From: Haliotis asinina | Taxonomy: Eukaryota; Mollusca; Gastropoda; Lepetellida; Haliotidae | Direction: 5' to 3' | Length of the DNA stretch: 64,000 nt | NCBI RefSeq assembly: GCF_037392515.1 | Contig: NC_090295.1 | Span: 20,848,001 to 20,912,000 of the forward strand | Part shown: piece after piece, positions 1-10,420 of the stretch | Layout of the letters: every line of letters starts with the position of its first letter | Position numbering within the stretch: position 1 is the stretch's first letter | The notes under the pieces: generated by a model | Seen by the model: only the letters and a program-made list of their open reading frames with translations | Databases searched by the model: none | Told to the model about the DNA's origin: nothing | Made by a program: the position numbers and the translations under genes

Positions 1-835
1 AATATTTCATAACGAGCATTTATATATCAGTTGTAAATTGTTAACCCACTAACGTTTAAACTGTCAAATATTTCTGGTAAAACTTGTTTTCTAACACATT
101 TTGAATACGTTTAGCAAAACAGACGATTTTCCCGTAAAAAAACACACAAAGTTTGATATCAAAATCCACATCGAATACTACAAAAGGTGTTGAATTATTA
201 AGTGTCCAGTGTTGGGGGAGTGTACTGAATTATGGCTGTGCGTCAGAATCAGTTGAATGTCATGACCATTCTCGTTTATGGGGACTGACAGGAAGACTAC
301 GGAAGTATTTTTCTAATCACGTCACCACTAACATGTGTTCAATTTAACTTATCCTGACTAATTTTCCACTTGCCCTGGCTTTATGCCGTAATCATGATGA
401 TGTAATTATAAAGAATAAATCAGCGTGGTACTTGATGTTAATGTTTAGTGGACTATTTATTGAGAAGTGATAAATATCAAATAAAGATTATTATTACTTA
501 TAATCATTGCGAATTTAATAGCTACATTTTGAGCAGATATCAATGAAATCCAAGTTTATTTGAACATTTCGAAACCATAAGTGGAAATTATTTAGTAGGC
601 CGTGTAATGTACCATTATTTGATTGCCCGAAATGAAAACTGACTTGTCCCGGGCGTCGGACGATGGGATTTTGTAACCCCTGCACTGGGATGATGAATTT
701 TCTAGTTAAAACAAAACATTCAGACAAAGAACTGACCAAACCAGTTTTAGTTTGAAAATGTTAGAGTTCCTGAGAGGATGTCCCGTTGTTGACATTGTTA
801 ATTAAAGTTAAGTAAATCTGTACTAAATTACTTAC
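1..835 (-). other. Left edge: intron 1 of the left ependymin-related gene, no exon seen
   Basis: This stretch follows the splice donor of the minus-strand exon at 836-961, so it should be intron 1 of that gene. I searched it for anything like exon 2 of the complete paralogue (the YDALNQR segment) and found none. The paralogue's first intron is 2052 bp, so exon 2 is expected beyond the left edge. The sequence is AT-rich and otherwise featureless. Confidence 0.6.
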
Positions 836-961
836 ACGCTCTCCACCTGAGTTGTCGACAATGGTGTAGTCTTTGAACCCTTCCCATTGCTGTGGAGCGC
901 AGCAGATGGTACCATGGGCGACAACAGCCAGGCTGGCGAGGAGAACTGCCTGCAGCATCAT
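836..961 (-). CDS. Ependymin-related secreted protein, exon 1 only (gene continues off the left edge)
   Basis: The minus-strand reading from the ATG at 961 gives 42 codons that nearly match exon 1 of the complete gene at 20428. It has a hydrophobic signal peptide (MMLQAVLLASLAVVAHG), then the ependymin-type start ICCAPQQWEGFKD, ending in GGER. A GTAAG donor follows immediately at 835, in phase 0 as in the paralogue. Differences from the paralogue are few (AVVAHGT against ATVALGS, KDY against KDF), so this is a recent duplicate rather than a relic. Ependymin-family proteins are secreted, cysteine-containing glycoproteins; molluscan members are known from mantle, haemolymph and nervous tissue, but the role of this one cannot be read from sequence. 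The reading frame is intact as far as visible. Whether the rest of the gene is intact cannot be judged here. Confidence 0.85.
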
Positions 962-1099
962 GTTGAAGAGTCGTCAAGTCTTCAGTCAACCTTTACACGA
1001 GAAGCCTTCTGTCGCCGAGTCGTGGACAAGGTGAATGCGGGCTGCCTTTTATGTACACTGTCCAGCATCCTTCAAGGTCATCCGGCCCCCGGATGACCT
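962..1099 (-). promoter_or_regulatory. Proximal promoter and 5' UTR of the left ependymin-related gene
   Basis: Read on the minus strand, this 138-bp block aligns without a net gap to 20290-20427 before the other paralogue. It holds a perfect inverted repeat at 1075-1099 (11-bp arms AGGTCATCCGG and CCGGATGACCT around GGG), a TATA-like CATAAAAGG near 1045-1053, and a nearly invariant leader from CGACTCGGCGACAGAAGG to the ATG. The repeat stands 114 bp from the ATG in both genes. AGGTCA is the half-site of many nuclear receptors, but the spacing is not a standard one, so the binding factor is unknown. Confidence 0.6.
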
Positions 1100-1974
1100 G
1101 TACGTGTTTCGGAGTGTAATTCATCACTTCTTTACGTAACGCCTGGCCACAAAATATATTTGTGAAAATTAATGGGGTGTGATTTCATGACATCAGATTT
1201 TCTCTGTTTTTATGTACAAAAAGTCATTGTTTCTCGTCTAAAACGATGCTATTGCCGAAACTTATGTATGGTGTCAGGGTATGATATCATGCGAAACGAC
1301 TTGTATGATATCATATCAAAAAGCATCGATATTGCTTGAGTAAGATGACTTAATAGTTTTTGTGAGGATGCATGTATTTTCATTATCATCATCAACAGCT
1401 GAAGCATAATCATCATCTCATCATGTTTTACAGATATAAATAGATGAATGCAACAAATTATACTATTATTAATGATTAGCATTATTCTATTGCTCTTCGA
1501 TATGTCCACAATCTCAAGTACTAGTATCTCGTGTATCTTTGCAGATTGTGATAAAGAATTTGAAATTTGTAGCAATTAAATTCTAATAAACTTAACGTGT
1601 TTTTAGTATGTAATCTACAGCCATGTTAAGCTTATGCTATTAGTATATTTTTGCAATACATATACATATAACAGTCTCGCGCCTCATTAAAAAGAAAAAA
1701 ATAGATAAACTGTTTTCAGTCACTGTAGAATATGTTTTCACGTAGAGAAACAGTGTTGTCCTTGCATCGAGCAAATGAACGTATTTACATACACAAACTG
1801 TTAATGAAATCTACCTGAATATTGCGGATGTGTACACATGTAGGTTCACGCAATAATTCCAGGTTTTCCTTCCTTAAAAGGAGGACTTAAAAACAACATT
1901 TTCAACAAGTACCTCTGTCTTCGTGTTGTCGGATTAAATATTATGACTTAACACGATATTCTCTCCCGTGTCGA
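1100..1974. other. Intergenic, no gene seen
   Basis: No coding frame or known repeat was recognised. The self-complementary 10-mer ATGATATCAT occurs twice, at about 1279 and 1305. The stretch is AT-rich with many short stop-interrupted frames. Confidence 0.5.
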
Positions 1975-3225
1975 CACCACTAAAGCAACAAGCCCAGATA
2001 GTACTGAAAATGAATGCAAGACAATTAGCAGTAACCTTATCTGAGGTTTTTAATTTATCATTAAAGAATAAAGTGATTCCCGATATCTGGAAGGAGGCAT
2101 CAGTTGTTCCTATTCACAAAAAGGCAGAATAAATGAATGTTCTAACTATCGACAAGTCGCACTGACAAGCCGTGTAGCAAAGATTTTCGGAGGATGCATT
2201 TTGAAACACGTATTTAATCAGTTTAGGGATAATTAAATACTTACAAACTTACAATCCGGTTTCATGATCAATTAACGTACCTCTATGACTTTCTAGCGGG
2301 TGCAGTCGATAGCGGTTAGGAAATTAGAGCTGTATTTTGTGGCGTAAGTAAGGCTTTTGACAAGGTCTGGCATAAAGGTATAAAACATAAGCTAAGACGT
2401 TATGGTATCGGGATAACTTGTTGAAACGGTTTGAGAGTTATCCACACAATAGTGTTCAACGAGTTATTGTAAATCGTTATGCGTCTGGTCAATCTCACTC
2501 GGCGTTCTCCAAGGCTCTGTCCTAGGACCCCTACTGTTTATAGTTTATCTCAACGACATCGCTGAACGAATTAACAGCAATATCCGTCTCTTTACAGATG
2601 ACACATCACCTTATACTATAACAGATAATTCTGATGAAACTGCTCTGTGTCTTTATAACAATCTCCGAAAATTTCTGATTAGGCTGACAAATGGGAAGTT
2701 ACATTTAGTCCTAATAAAACAGATTCTATACAATTTTCTCTTTAAGTGAGGCCCAGCACAAAACTAAATTTAACAATGAAGGATAGTGACATGAATGATG
2801 TTAATAGCTATAAACATTTGTAACTTACTTTACAGCATGATCGCTCCTGGACTGCACCATGTTAACTGTATAGCTAAAAACGCTACACCCATGGTCAACT
2901 GTCGTAGAGGTTTGAAATACCGTCTGTCACGGAAAACTTTACAAACAATGTACAGACAATGTACAACGTGATGCACTTAGAACTATTTGCGGTGCTGTTC
3001 GCGGTACGAGTCATAACAAAATTTAGGATGAGACAAATTTCCAACCACTACTTACTCGGAGACACTTTTTACTATGAAGTGGTTAACAATTTGACTCCTA
3101 TATATTTGAGCGATCTCGTCCCTCCTAAGGTATGTGACACTGCAGACTACTTTGATTTAAACTCTGAATCAAGATTCTGTCTGATTATCCATTCGCAGCG
3201 ATTTAAACGCATATATGTATCAACG
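1975..3225 (+). pseudogene. Decayed non-LTR retrotransposon (LINE) reverse transcriptase
   Basis: Joining the three plus frames across several frameshifts and stops shows the ordered landmarks of a LINE reverse transcriptase. These are KATSPD near 1981, WKEASVVPIHKK near 2088, AFDKVWHKG near 2352, GSVLGPLLFIVYLNDI near 2514, the catalytic box as FTDDT near 2590 (usual form F/YADDT), and a thumb-region segment with WEVTFSPNKT near 2690. A C-terminal VVNNLTPIYLSDLVPP lies near 3081. The endonuclease half and the 5' end are missing and at least five disabling changes are present, so it is inactive. The clade is not certain; the motifs suit a CR1/Jockey-like element. The 3' end runs into the trinucleotide array. 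Confidence 0.8.
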
Positions 3226-3232
3226 ATATATG

Positions 3233-3314
<82 letters not shown>

Positions 3315-3483
3315 ACTACTACTACCACCACTTGTCTTGCTACCCCATCACCACGCCATCTACTACTATTGCTGCTGTTGCTGCTTCTACTACTACTACT
3401 ACTACTACTGCTACTACTACCACTAGTCTTACTACCCCCATCACCACACACTACTACTGCTACTACCACTACTTCTACTTCTT

Positions 3484-3560
<77 letters not shown>

Positions 3561-3655
3561 GTTGCAACTACTACTGCTGTTACTACTACTACTGCTACTA
3601 CTACTACCACTGCTGTTGTTGCTACTACTACTACCATTACTATTACTACACAAAT
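3233..3655. repeat. Compound trinucleotide microsatellite (CTA/CTG)
   Basis: Runs of CTA with blocks of CTG and interruptions by CCA and TTG cover about 420 bp. The longest pure run of ACT triplets lies at about 3484-3560. All long frames over it are homopolymer-like (poly-L, poly-Y, poly-T, poly-V on either strand) and are not genes. Confidence 0.95.
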
Positions 3656-4786
3656 GGCAGCAACACTTCGTTTGTTTCACGAAGCCGGTCAGCTGGTTAA
3701 AAATATTAAGGTGAGAGCAGTATATATTGAATCTGAAGTTATTATCCCAAGGTTCTCCCGGGAGAAACATTCATTCACCATACCATCAAAATGGTTAAAT
3801 ATTCAGTTTATTAAAGCCGACATACTTTCTGAATGACGACGTCCTTATGACACTGTCACCTCTCCACGCTGTATTATGCTTTTATAATAATTGCTCATCA
3901 GCTTCTAAAATGACAGTCAAAGAGAAATATTCAGAAAGTTGTAAAAAAGACACCGAACGTTTTTGCTTCTCGTTGCCGGAGGCCATTAACAGGTGTTTCA
4001 ACTCTCGAAAATAATAATGTCAAGCTGCATCCTGTCTTGAAACATTCCGCTGAGTTATGAGCTATGTGACGACGTTAGAAACTGGAACGTTTACCCTTTG
4101 TCCTGCTTCCAAACCCACCTGACACGTTTTGAATGAAGATGTCTCTTCTTTTACAAAATCCTCCTATTTATTTGGCTTTAAGAGAATGTAAGAGAAATTA
4201 ACAATAATGGATTTAATCCGATAAACAATAGTAAGTCAAGTTATTATTTTGCGTATTCAAACCATGGGGAGGGGGCGAGCGCTTGTATCATTTTCACATT
4301 TTAGACAATGCCTTCAACAATGTTTTGACAGCAATTTACCCTCAAACATATGTCGTGTTTAAGTCACTGTTGTGATCCAATCTGTTACTTTTAGGAACAA
4401 CAGATTTCTATTGTTTTAAAAAGTCGGCTGAAATACGTATGGAGAAGGCCTATGTCACGTTTTTTAGCCTCTATAAAGCATTTCTGCTTTGATGATATTA
4501 GCGTTGCCAAATTTTAACGAACAAGACAACAGTTACAACCTGCCTGCTCTCAACTCAGCGGGTATTTAAAGTGTATTAATGTTTATTATCCATTGATTCT
4601 GTTTTTCGGTGTCTATGACGTCATTAAACGTTTGAACACAACGTCAATCAAGGGGGCCGTCACACTTACCCTGGCTTACGACACAAATATACGTGAATAA
4701 AATTGGATAATAAGACATTTTTACCCTCGATCAAGTGTGCCATGTGACTTATACGAACCTCGTGCAAAGATGAGTTAAATATGAAA
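3656..4786. other. Unassigned, between microsatellite and Tc1 copy 1
   Basis: No intact frame or clear family match. The stretch just after the microsatellite could still belong to the LINE tail, but I could not align it. The right end is the integration site of Tc1 copy 1. Confidence 0.4.
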
Positions 4787-4788
4787 TA

Positions 4789-6304
4789 TACTGAACATCA
4801 TTGAAAACGCACCACCTGTAAATTTTGAAATAAGGCAATAGAATCTTTTGGAAATGGAAAATTAATGGTTGGAATTTTGATAATAACACACTAGATCGTA
4901 AATAACGCTCTACAGTAAAAAACGGATCGTTCGAACACATCATCGAACACATCACATGAAAACAACAAAATTCATTCACATCACACACGAAGGGCACAAA
5001 TTGCATGCAGAAAGCATGCTCTTCAGGGGTATAAATGACCTTCGGCACAAAACCGTTCTCATTTTCGCAGTACTTTCGTAAGTAAAGTTTTTTCGCCATG
5101 CCAAGATTGTCACCAGAGGAACGAGAACAGGCCTTGGGTATGTTGCAGGTCGGCGCTTCAAGCAGAAACATTGCACGACGATTTGGGTGTCATCATTCGA
5201 CCATTCTGAGGCTTGCTAACAGATACCAACAAACAGGAACCATCAGGGACCGGCAACGCCCAGGTCAGGCACGTGTTACCACCCCTCGTCAAGATCGAGA
5301 CATTGTATGGCGCCATATTCGGGATCGAACCTTGCCCGCTGCCAGAACCGCCAACGCTGTCCAGGGTCGACGTGGTTTGATCAGCGCTTCCGACGTCCGA
5401 CGCCGTCTCCGTGCGGCAGGGTTACGTTGTTGACGCCCTTACGTTGGACCCATCCTGACTGACAGGCATCGCCGTGAACGCCGACAATGGGCTGAACAGC
5501 ATCGTGTGTGGTTGTTACGACGTTGGCATGGTGTGGTGTTCTCCGACGAGTCGCGTTTTCACTTGCGAAATGCTGACGGGCGTCTACGGGTATGGCGTCG
5601 ACGGGGTGAACGTTATCATCAGGATTGTGTTGTGCAAACCGATCGGTGGGGTGGAGGAAGCATTATGGTGTGGGGAGGGATAAGTTATCACCACAGAACC
5701 GCTCTGATTGTTTGTCGTGGCAGAGTGAATGCCGTTTACTACCGTGACAACATTCTTCAGAACAACGTCGTTCCCTTCTTTCACCAGCATCAAGATCTGC
5801 AAACATTTCAACATGACCATGCACGAGCCCACACTGCACGTGTTTCGATACAGTATCTGGCTAACAACAACATTCCTCTACTTCATTGGCCTGCATTGTC
5901 ACCAGATTTGTCACCCATCGAACACTTGTGGGATTACATCGGCCAACGCCTCGCACGTCGTCCGCAGATCAACAACCTTGGGGAACTCGACAATGCCTTG
6001 CAGCAAGAGTGGAATGCAGTGCCTCAGGACTTTATTCAGAGACTTACCCGTTCAATGAGGAGACGTTGCACAGCTTGTGTTGCTGCTAACGGGGGTCATA
6101 CACGCTACTGACTTTCCATTTTGACCCCATCTTTATTTCATTGTCAGCTGCATTAAATCTTCACTGTTTTGCTTGATTGTTTTTTGCTTCTTTTCTTTAT
6201 CAAACATTGGTCTACACAAATATGTAAAATTTACATAGATTGCTCACTTCTGCTCTTAGAAATCCACTATTTTAGGGGTGGTGCGTTTTCAATGATGTTC
6301 AGTA
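4789..6304 (+). mobile_element. Tc1-type transposon, copy 1 (inactive)
   Basis: The element is 1516 bp, with perfect 28-bp terminal inverted repeats (TACTGAACATCATTG... at 4789 and its complement ending at 6304). A TA target-site duplication flanks it at 4787-4788 and 6305-6306, the hallmark of Tc1/mariner integration. It has the same length as copy 2 at 8903-10418 and differs from it by few substitutions. It sits in a locally repetitive AT-rich region. The transposase frame carries a nonsense codon, so this copy could move only with a transposase from elsewhere. Confidence 0.93.
5098..6111 (+). pseudogene. Tc1-type transposase, broken by one stop codon
   Basis: This is the same 1014-bp frame as the intact transposase at 9212-10225, starting MPRLSPEEREQALGML. 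Codon 112 is TGA at 5431-5433, where copy 2 has CGA (Arg), a C-to-T change in a CpG context. A second notable change is in the middle catalytic block: HDNARAH in copy 2 reads HDHARAH here. No frameshift is present; downstream of the stop the frame continues through FSDESRF, WGGIS and SPIEHLWD to the normal end. The N-terminal helix-turn-helix part alone would be made as a 111-residue product. Confidence 0.92.
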
Positions 6305-6306
6305 TA

Positions 6307-7110
6307 TATAGATCTAGGAGTCTTTACAACATTCCGGCTACCTTCCATCAATCATACCTTGAAAAATATTTAAGATAAGGGCGTAACCATGAAACACAAT
6401 TTTTAATGCCCAAAATAACATTTTTATTTACATGATTAAATCACAAATCATAATAGATGAAACCCATGTATTTTATTCAAATCATCAAGGCAACATTGAA
6501 ATATGACGATTTTAGGATCTTTGAAACATCTAGGCTATAAACCTAACTATCAGCCATCACTTGAAAAATATTTCTGATACGGAAATGAAACATATTACTA
6601 TTTCATGCCAAAGAGAAAATTATTGTCGATTTGATTAAATCACAAATCATAATAGATAAAATAACATTAATCATATCATAAAAGCAACATTGAAATGTGG
6701 AGATCGTAGATACGAAATTTTAAAACATTCAGGCCACTGACAAGACACTGCTTATCAATGATTCATTATCTCTTTATGCAAAATAGGGAAAGTAAATGTC
6801 ATCATTTTGGAAAGTATTTCTGATAAGGACGAATCTATGCAACGATTTGGTATCCCCAAAGGGACATTTTTATTAATTTTGTCATATAATAATAGCCATT
6901 AACTATGTCAAAAAGTCAACATAGAAACATGAAGATCTCAGGAATGAAAGTTTTAAAACACCGAGGAAACTGACATGAAACTGTCAAATGATAGATCATA
7001 ATAGCCATTTAACATGTCATAAAGTCAACATAGAAACATGAAGATCTCAGGAATGAAAGTTTTAAAACACCGAGGAAACTGACATGAAACTGTCAAATGG
7101 CAGATTACAA
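6307..7110. repeat. Diverged tandem repeat region flanking Tc1 copy 1
   Basis: Blocks such as GATTAAATCACAAATCATAA recur near 6432 and 6633, each followed by related text ending in CAACATTGAAATNTG. Two near-identical units of about 110 bp, containing AGTCAACATAGAAACATGAA, lie side by side at about 6890-7000 and 7005-7105. The units become more alike to the right, as if the array grew there last. Confidence 0.65.
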
Positions 7111-7339
7111 TAACCAAAACGTTGTTTTATCCTGATTGATATGTATTCGCCTTTCGGACATAGTCGCCCAACCAACAAACACACATGCGCCAATGCAGTG
7201 AGACACGTGCATACACAACCACACCGCAAGGTATAAAATTAGGCATAGCCAATGAAAGACATACCCCTACCTCATTGGAGGTTGGTGAAGACGGGTTACT
7301 GTCTCTGATAGGGTTGCCGTTTTGAAAAAGTGTACGACG

Positions 7340-7610
7340 GATTTCTGTAAATTGTATACTGACGGTGTAAGTAAACGTTTTGGCAATAATCATCTGCAGC
7401 AGGTAGTTGATGTTATCTCTAACAAGTCAGGTTTTTTAATAACAGTGATGTAGATTCAGGTAAACTGGATATTCCTGTAAGACGTAGCGAGGTTTTAGCT
7501 GCAATTAAAAATGCCATATTTGACAAAGCACTAGGCTTAGACTTTATCCCAGCTGAGGATTTGAAAAACTCACACTGCATTGGTATTTTATTGCACATTT
7601 CTTGCTGTTA
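7340..7610 (+). pseudogene. LINE reverse transcriptase fragment (N-terminal motif)
   Basis: One frame reads LDIPVRRSEVLAAIKNA followed by KALGLDFIPAEDLKNSHC, matching the first conserved block of many LINE reverse transcriptases (usual form KA.G.D.IPAE.LKN). It is short and followed by unrelated sequence. It is a separate relic from the LINE that starts near 8040, because that one has its own copy of the block near 8662. Confidence 0.55.
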
Positions 7611-7621
7611 TTAAAATGCAC

Positions 7622-7870
7622 CCGTCCGTCCGTCCATGCACATTTGTCTTTTCCGGAGCAGAATTTTAAAACCATTTAATATTTCTTCACCAAACTTGGC
7701 ACATAGATAGGTCTGGTGGGGTCTTAGTCCCTTTTGGTAGTTTGGGTATTCTTAATGAAATATTTTTCGCGTTTCCATGGCAACAAGTGTGACTTCGGCT
7801 GAAATTCGAGGTAATGCGGGAGATATTGATGACTGTGTCTTCTTGTTAATACTGGTTTGATAAGAGCACA
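7622..7870 (+). repeat. Dispersed repeat fragment, possible SINE or LINE tail
   Basis: The text from CCGTCCGTCCGTCC through ACCAAACTTGGCACATAGAT and GTTTCCATGGCAACAAGTG resembles a repeat I remember from invertebrate genomes. No second copy is in this window, so the class is uncertain. Confidence 0.35.
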
Positions 7871-8039
7871 TCTCCGAGTGTTTGGCAACAAAGTTTAATA
7901 TACCCAATTAAAAAAGCTGACACGGACTCGCGTAGGGTAGAGTAAATTCACATGTTTATAATCTCCTTGATGTTTGTAAAAATAACAATTAGCATATTCG
8001 GATTTGAGAGGATAAAGGGATAGGTAGAGTCTACGGTAG

Positions 8040-8902
8040 AGCCACATGCAAAGACTGGTTGATTACGTCGTAGCTGTTTTTTTGAAGTGCACAAGTTTCA
8101 GAAATTCATTCACCAGTTTCTGCATCCTTTCATTCAAAGCCTTTAGTTGTAAAATTACAAATGCCACTCCCATTGCATGTACTGAAGCTACCGAGGTCAG
8201 GAGATGGAACAAAGCACATTATTTAGCTTTAAGTGCAAAACAATCACGTCGACATTTATTTAAAATAGCGTACCCATCAACCCTGGTTTGGCAACAATGT
8301 AAACTTTCACGGCGAAAATACTTTGAAACAAAAAGGATATGCCAATATTGTAAAACATCCCAGAATAAATCTCGACTGCAAAATGCCAGTAAATGTCTTG
8401 TAAATTGTTTTAATGATCATACTAAACCAATAAACTATCACAATTTCGGAAAAATGATTCACTTTCATTTTGAAATATACTGAAATGATGCAAAGAAGAA
8501 ACGGGTCCAGAACATTCTCTACAAATTGATTCCTTTTTAACATTTTTTAAATCGCAAGATTAAGAACCACCATTAGATCATTATGATGATAACCTCCCCC
8601 AACTCAACTCTGAATTACTAGTGACAAAATAATATCATGTTTTAAAAATCTTTAAAATATTAAAGCCTCTGGAATTGATTATGTTGTAAAAGATTATATC
8701 TCTTCTACGATTGATAAAATTGATATTTACGTTAAACATTTTAACATTGTACTTGACACTGGTATCTTCCCGGATAAGTAGCTACCTGTATCATCAAACT
8801 AATTTATGAAAAAATATAGGCGATCCAAAAGGCCCTGAAAATTATAGACCAATAACACGACTAAGTTGTTTTACACGTCTATTTTAAATAGCCGATTAAA
8901 TA
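8040..8902 (+). pseudogene. LINE, 5' portion (split by Tc1 copy 2)
   Basis: The frame at 8046-8483 contains CKLSRRKYFETKR, typical of the stretch between endonuclease and reverse transcriptase in LINEs. Further on come KASGIDYVVKDYISSTIDKI (about 8662-8720), an NIVLDTGIFPDK segment, and NTTKLFYTSILNSRL just before the Tc1 integration site. Stops and frameshifts are frequent. The same element resumes after the transposon at 10421, see that entry. Confidence 0.7.
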
Positions 8903-10418
8903 TACTGAACATCATTGAAAACGCACCACCTGTAAATTTTGAAATAAGGCAATAGAATCTTTTGGAAATGGAAAATTAATGGTGGGAATTTTGATAATAA
9001 CACACTAGATCGTAAATAACGCTCTACAGTAAAAAACGGATCGTTCGAACACATCATCGAACACATCACATGAAAACAACAAAATTCATGCACATCACAC
9101 ACGAAGGGCACAAATTGCATGCAGAAAGCATGCTGTTCAGGGGTATAAATGACCTTCGGCACAAAACCGTTCTCATTTTCGCAGTACTTTCGTAAGTAAA
9201 GTTTTTTCGCCATGCCAAGATTGTCACCAGAGGAACGAGAACAGGCCTTGGGTATGTTGCAGGTCGGCGCTTCAAGCAGAAACATTGCACGACGATTTGG
9301 GTGTCATCATTCGACCATTCTGAGGCTTGCTAACAGATACCAACAAACAGGAACCATCAGGGACCGGCAACGCCCAGGTCAGGCACGTGTTACCACCCCT
9401 CGTCAAGATCGAGACATTGTATGGCGCCATATTCGGGATCGAACCTTTCCCGCTGCCAGAACCGCCAACGCTGTCCAGGGTCGACGTGGTTTGATCAGCG
9501 CTTCCACCGTCCGACGCCGTCTCCGTGCGGCAGGGTTACGTTGTCGACGCCCTTACGTTGGACCCATCCTGACTGACAGGCATCGCCGTGAACGCCGACA
9601 ATGGGCTGAACAGCATCGTGTGTGGTTGTTACGACGTTGGCATGGTGTGGTGTTCTCCGACGAGTCGCGTTTTCACTTGCGAAATGCTGACGGGCGTCTA
9701 CGGGTATGGCGTCGACGGGGTGAACGTTATCATCAGGATTGTGTTGTGCAAACCGATCGGTGGGGTGGAGGAAGCATTATGGTGTGGGGAGGGATAAGTT
9801 ATCACTACAGAACCGCTCTGATTGTTTGTCGTGGCAGAGTGAATGCCGTTTACTACCGTGACAACATTCCTCAGAACAACGTCGTTCCCTTCTTTCACCA
9901 GCATCAAGATCTGCACACATTTCAACATGACAATGCACGAGCCCACACTGCACGTGTTTCGATACAGTATCTGGCTAACAACAACATTCCTCTACTTCAT
10001 TGGCCTGCATTGTCACCAGATTTGTCACCCATCGAACACTTGTGGGATTACATCGGCCAACGCCTCGCACGTCGTCCGCAGATCAACAACCTTGGGGAAC
10101 TCGACAATGCCTTGCAGCAAGAGTGGAATGCAGTGCCTCAGGACTTTATTCAGAGACTTATCCGTTCAATGAGGAGACGTTGCACAGCTTGTGTTGCTGC
10201 TAACGGGGGTCATACACGCTACTGACTTTCCATTTTGACCCCATCTTTATTTCATTGTCAGCTGCATTAAATCTTCACTGTTTTGCTTGATTGTTTTTTG
10301 CTTCTTTTCTTTATCAAACATTGGTCTACACAAATATGTAAAATTTACATAGATTGCTCACTTCTGCTCTTAGAAATCCACAATTTTAGGGGTGGTGCGT
10401 TTTCAATGATGTTCAGTA
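8903..10418 (+). mobile_element. Tc1-type transposon, copy 2 (apparently complete)
   Basis: The element is 1516 bp with perfect 28-bp terminal inverted repeats and a TA duplication at 8901-8902 and 10419-10420. It encodes an uninterrupted transposase (9212-10225). It landed within the reverse transcriptase of a LINE: the left flank reads SILNSRL and the right flank YIDSNEILSEAQVGF, which are neighbouring in the family. The intact frame, matching termini and close match to copy 1 point to recent activity. Confidence 0.95.
9212..10225 (+). CDS. Tc1-type transposase, intact (337 aa)
   Basis: It cuts and pastes its own transposon at TA sites through a DDE nuclease. Residues 1-50 form a paired-like helix-turn-helix (GASSRNIARRFGCHHSTILR), followed by a basic stretch near 52-60 and a second helical domain with RRRLRAAGLRCRRPY. 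The catalytic residues are D150 (FSDESRF), D240 (HDNARAH) and E275 (SPIEHLWD), giving 34 residues between the last two, the DD34E spacing of Tc1. The glycine-rich box RWGGGSIMVWGGIS is also present. A length of 337 aa is normal for the family. The start is the only ATG that keeps the helix-turn-helix, and it lies about 310 bp inside the left end. It ends HTRY-stop like copy 1. I saw no disabling change, but activity cannot be proven from sequence. Confidence 0.95.
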   Translation: MPRLSPEEREQALGMLQVGASSRNIARRFGCHHSTILRLANRYQQTGTIRDRQRPGQARVTTPRQDRDIVWRHIRDRTFPAARTANAVQGRRGLISASTVRRRLRAAGLRCRRPYVGPILTDRHRRERRQWAEQHRVWLLRRWHGVVFSDESRFHLRNADGRLRVWRRRGERYHQDCVVQTDRWGGGSIMVWGGISYHYRTALIVCRGRVNAVYYRDNIPQNNVVPFFHQHQDLHTFQHDNARAHTARVSIQYLANNNIPLLHWPALSPDLSPIEHLWDYIGQRLARRPQINNLGELDNALQQEWNAVPQDFIQRLIRSMRRRCTACVAANGGHTRY

Positions 10419-10420
10419 TA

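Noticed and set aside
3203..3836. Several long open frames over the trinucleotide array
   Set aside because: They are poly-Leu, poly-Tyr, poly-Thr or poly-Val strings that arise in every frame of a CTA/CTG repeat.
4749..5176. Minus-strand frames of 140 and 66 codons at the left part of Tc1 copy 1, and their twins at 8896-9290
   Set aside because: They are antisense shadows of the terminal region and transposase start; no family features, and the real gene is on the plus strand.
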